The translations under genes were made by a program, and so were the position numbers. From Bacteroidetes bacterium CG2_30_32_10 (GTDB lineage Bacteria > Bacteroidota > Bacteroidia > Bacteroidales > CG2-30-32-10): a DNA stretch of 18,283 nucleotides. Location of the stretch: the NCBI GenBank assembly GCA_001872995.1, contig MNXO01000182.1:1-18283 (forward strand). Direction: 5' to 3'. Positions 16,418 through 18,283 of the stretch are shown here, piece after piece. Under the pieces are notes generated by a model, which was not told the origin of the DNA, searched no databases, and saw only the letters and a program-made list of their open reading frames with translations. Position 1 is the stretch's first letter. Each line of letters opens with the position of its first letter.

Positions 16418-17262
16418 TAAAAAGTCCGTTAAGATACCCAGGAGGAAAGAGTAGAGCGGTGGAATTAATTTCTACACTTATACCAGAATTTGACGAATTC
16501 AGAGAGCCATTTTTAGGCGGCGGTTCTGTTTTTATTTATGCAAAGCAACGATTTCCAAACAAAAAATTTTGGGTTAATGACCTCTATTTAGAATTGTTTA
16601 AGTTTTGGGAAATGACACAAAAGGATGTTGATGCTTTGATTGATAAAATTTATGAATGGAGAAATCAATTTCATATTGGTAAAGAACTTCATAAATTTTT
16701 AAATGCAAATTTGGAAAGTTTTAATGATTTAGAAAGAGCAGCCGCATTTTTTATCTACAATCGAATTACCTTTTCGGGAACTAGTTTAAGTGGTGGTTTT
16801 AGTGAAGGGGCTTTTAAAGGTCGTTTTACCGAAAGTAGTATTCAACGCCTAAATCAATTTGCAAAAGTTATTAATGGTTCAATCATTACAAATCTTGATT
16901 ACGAAGAATTAGTAAAAGAAGAAGGTAAAAATGTGTTTATCTTTCTTGACCCACCCTATTATTCAGCAACAAAATCAGCATTGTATGGAAAAAATGGAAA
17001 TATGCACAAATCATTTAACCACATTAAATTTGCAGAAACAATGCAAAGCTGCAAACATAAATGGCTTATTACTTATGACGACAGCCAATATATTAGAGAT
17101 TTATTTTCATTCGCAAATATAATTCCTTGGGACTTGACTTACGGAATGCGAAATGTATCAGAGGGTTCAGACCAAAAGGGGAAAGAATTGTTTATATCAA
17201 ACTATTTGGAATATTTGCCTAAAAACGAGCAGCTTACCTTATTTGAGCCAAGTGTAAAATAG
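16414..17262 (+). CDS. D12-class N6-adenine DNA methyltransferase
   Basis: The enzyme transfers a methyl group from S-adenosylmethionine to N6 of adenine in a short DNA site. The 282-residue protein has the D12/Dam-family motifs in order: motif X RYPGGKSR (7-14), motif I PFLGGGSVF (32-40) for AdoMet binding, the acidic ND pair (55-56), NRITFSGTSLSGGF (116-129), and the catalytic motif IV DPPYY (179-183). Length is usual for the class. It shares ATGA with the upstream putative endonuclease, so it most likely protects host DNA from that enzyme. Members include Dam and DpnII-type enzymes (GATC), but others in the class recognise different sites, so specificity is open. A hairpin terminator candidate follows at 17420-17434. 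Confidence 0.93.
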   Translation: MIKSPLRYPGGKSRAVELISTLIPEFDEFREPFLGGGSVFIYAKQRFPNKKFWVNDLYLELFKFWEMTQKDVDALIDKIYEWRNQFHIGKELHKFLNANLESFNDLERAAAFFIYNRITFSGTSLSGGFSEGAFKGRFTESSIQRLNQFAKVINGSIITNLDYEELVKEEGKNVFIFLDPPYYSATKSALYGKNGNMHKSFNHIKFAETMQSCKHKWLITYDDSQYIRDLFSFANIIPWDLTYGMRNVSEGSDQKGKELFISNYLEYLPKNEQLTLFEPSVK

Positions 17263-17295
17263 GAAAAGAAGGTATAACAGAATAATAAACAACAA

Positions 17296-17385
17296 AATGC
17301 CAACAAAGGCTAAAATCAAGCGGACAGAAAGTGCTCCGAAATGCTCCTCAGCTTTTAACTTCAACCGGCGTCGCTATTAATTAGC
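17296..17385 (+). other. Imperfect hairpin element (attC-like) downstream of the RM pair
   Basis: The stretch begins with AATGCCAAC (17296-17304). Left arm GCTAAAATCAAGCGGAC (17309-17325) can pair with right arm GTCGCTATTAATTAGC (17370-17385): 5 bp outer stem, internal loop of 6/6, 3 bp, one bulged G, then 2 bp. An inner GAAAGT/AACTTC pairing is also possible. It is richer in G and C than its surroundings and has no coding frame. The stem with a bulged base and a core-like AAC box resembles integron attC sites and hairpin elements found between genes in Bacteroidota. A consensus right-hand GTTRRRY box is not seen, so this is tentative. Confidence 0.35.
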
Positions 17386-17419
17386 TGATAATAAATGTTT
17401 TGACGTATTTTTTATATAT

Positions 17420-17434
17420 CCCCAACTATTGGGG
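17420..17434 (+). terminator. Hairpin terminator after the RM operon
   Basis: CCCCAA, CTA, TTGGGG forms a perfect 6-bp GC-rich stem with a 3-nt loop and is followed by TTGTTTT. It lies 158 bp after the methyltransferase stop and is the first good stem downstream, so it probably ends the RM transcript. Confidence 0.6.
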
Positions 17435-17447
17435 TTGTTTTAAAAAA

Positions 17448-17484
17448 CCACAGATTCTCAATTATTTAATCTGAAAATCTGTGG
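17448..17484 (-). terminator. Hairpin terminator of the right-hand barrel gene
   Basis: Read on the minus strand, CCACAGATT and AATCTGTGG form a perfect 9-bp stem with a 19-nt loop, followed by TTTTTT. It begins 30 bp after the restored stop codon of the frameshifted barrel gene at 17515, which supports that position, not 17664, as the gene's original end. Confidence 0.75.
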
Positions 17485-17514
17485 CAATATCAAACTTCAA
17501 TTATAAATAGCCAA

Positions 17515-18140
17515 TTAAAAATAATAGTTTAACGATATTCTTGAATAGGTGGGTTTGAAATTCATTTTGTAATCTGTTTTAATTTCAACATTTTCGTCTT
17601 GTCCAGTATTAGGATTGTAGATTTCATCATTATAAGAATCTTTATATCTTAAGTGAAGGTATCTTAAACCATAAAGTTTTCATCAAAAAAGTATTCCATT
17701 CCAAAGCCTAATTCGCCACCCCACAATTTTACCTTTTTTATATTTTCACCAAACTCAGAGGTAACATTGTCTTCTTTCATTTTGCCACTTAATATTGGTT
17801 TAGAAATATTTAAAGATAAATATGCTTGTACCTTATTTTGTTGAGCTATAAAATATTTTGCGCCAATGTTAGGTACAACTAAATTAACTGACATGGAGCT
17901 TTTATTGGTATAAGATACAATTTGTCCCATAGAAAAATCGTATCTTTTCCCGGTTTCTTCTAAATTCATAGCGTAACCTGCATATTGAAAACCAATAGAA
18001 GGAACAAATTTGTTCATTTTATATCCAAAATAGGCACTATTGAAACCTAAACCAGGAGATACTCCAAATGAAAATTGACAATAAGCAGGATTGAATCCTA
18101 ACAAAGTTGCTACAAATAAGGATAAAAAGAATTTTTTCAT
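17515..18140 (-). pseudogene. Outer-membrane beta-barrel protein, frameshifted near its end
   Basis: The frame from 18140 encodes a signal peptide (MKKFFLSLFVATLLGFNPAYCQ) and barrel strands (FSFGVSPGLGFNSAYFGY, VPNIGAKYFI, WGGELGFGMEYFF), then stops at 17664 after FDENFMV (158 residues), with no terminal aromatic strand. The -1 frame continues without a stop from about 17675 to TAA at 17515, reading YGLRYLHLRY and ending YSRISLNYYF, exactly a barrel C-terminus. Adding one T to the TTT at 17673-17675 joins them as FDENFYGLRYLHLRY, giving about 208 residues. The terminator right after 17515 agrees. So this is a complete barrel gene with a single-base deletion, or a sequencing error in a homopolymer. 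A possible -7 element (TAGCTTTG, 18186-18179) lies 38 bp before the start. The protein family is not further identifiable. Confidence 0.8.
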
Positions 18141-18178
18141 GTTAATTTTAAATTTAGTTAGACAAATATTATTTTTTG

Positions 18179-18186
18179 CAAAGCTA
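18179..18186 (-). promoter_or_regulatory. Possible -7 element of the right-hand barrel gene
   Basis: TAGCTTTG on the minus strand matches TAnnTTTG and lies 38 bp upstream of the start at 18140. No TTG is seen at the expected distance. The remaining sequence to the window edge is very AT-rich and shows no other feature. Confidence 0.35.
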
Positions 18187-18283
18187 TTATAAATTATTAA
18201 AATTTAAAAATATTTATAAATTTACTTATTGAAAATAGTATTGATTTATTTAAAATTGTTTTATGTTTTGAAATCCAATCATA

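Overview
The window is AT-rich DNA from a member of the Bacteroidota. The evidence is a GldH lipoprotein, a PorV/PorQ-type protein, two PorG-like (DUF6089) proteins, a surface protein with a type IX secretion (T9SS) C-terminal sorting domain, paired OmpH/Skp genes behind bamA, near absence of Shine-Dalgarno sequences, and promoter-like TTTG/TAnnTTTG motifs. I cannot place it below phylum; Bacteroidales or a related environmental lineage is plausible.

Layout. Positions 1-459 hold the 3' part of gldH (+). Converging on it is a two-gene unit on the minus strand (3514 to 494): a small PorV/PorQ-like barrel protein, then a helix-hairpin-helix/beta-barrel protein. aroE (+, TTG start) lies at 3666-4421 and ends against a bidirectional hairpin terminator shared with the large envelope-biogenesis operon on the minus strand (10759 to 4474). 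That operon reads DUF6089, DUF6089, uppS, bamA, skp, skp, with overlapping or closely spaced genes and a good Bacteroidota promoter at 10844-10874. A 556-bp divergent intergenic region with several palindromes precedes a 1297-residue T9SS-sorted surface protein (+, 11316-15209). Next is a compact restriction-modification pair (+, 15326-17262): a PD-(D/E)XK-like putative endonuclease overlapping a D12-class adenine methyltransferase by ATGA. The pair lies between copies of a 9-bp inverted repeat, and the downstream copy leads into an imperfect attC-like hairpin. The right end holds an outer-membrane barrel gene on the minus strand that appears broken by a 1-nt frameshift.

How it fits together. 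Most genes serve the cell envelope. UppS makes the polyprenyl carrier for wall and surface glycans, BamA inserts outer-membrane barrels, Skp proteins chaperone those barrels across the periplasm, and the PorG/PorV-like proteins and GldH connect to T9SS or gliding. The 1297-residue protein is a likely T9SS client. The restriction-modification module and the structured DNA beside it look like accessory DNA inserted next to this core. No tRNA, rRNA, CRISPR array or transposase was seen. I see no wholly unknown system; the best leads are the restriction-modification cassette with its flanks, the frameshifted barrel gene and the leader of the surface-protein gene.
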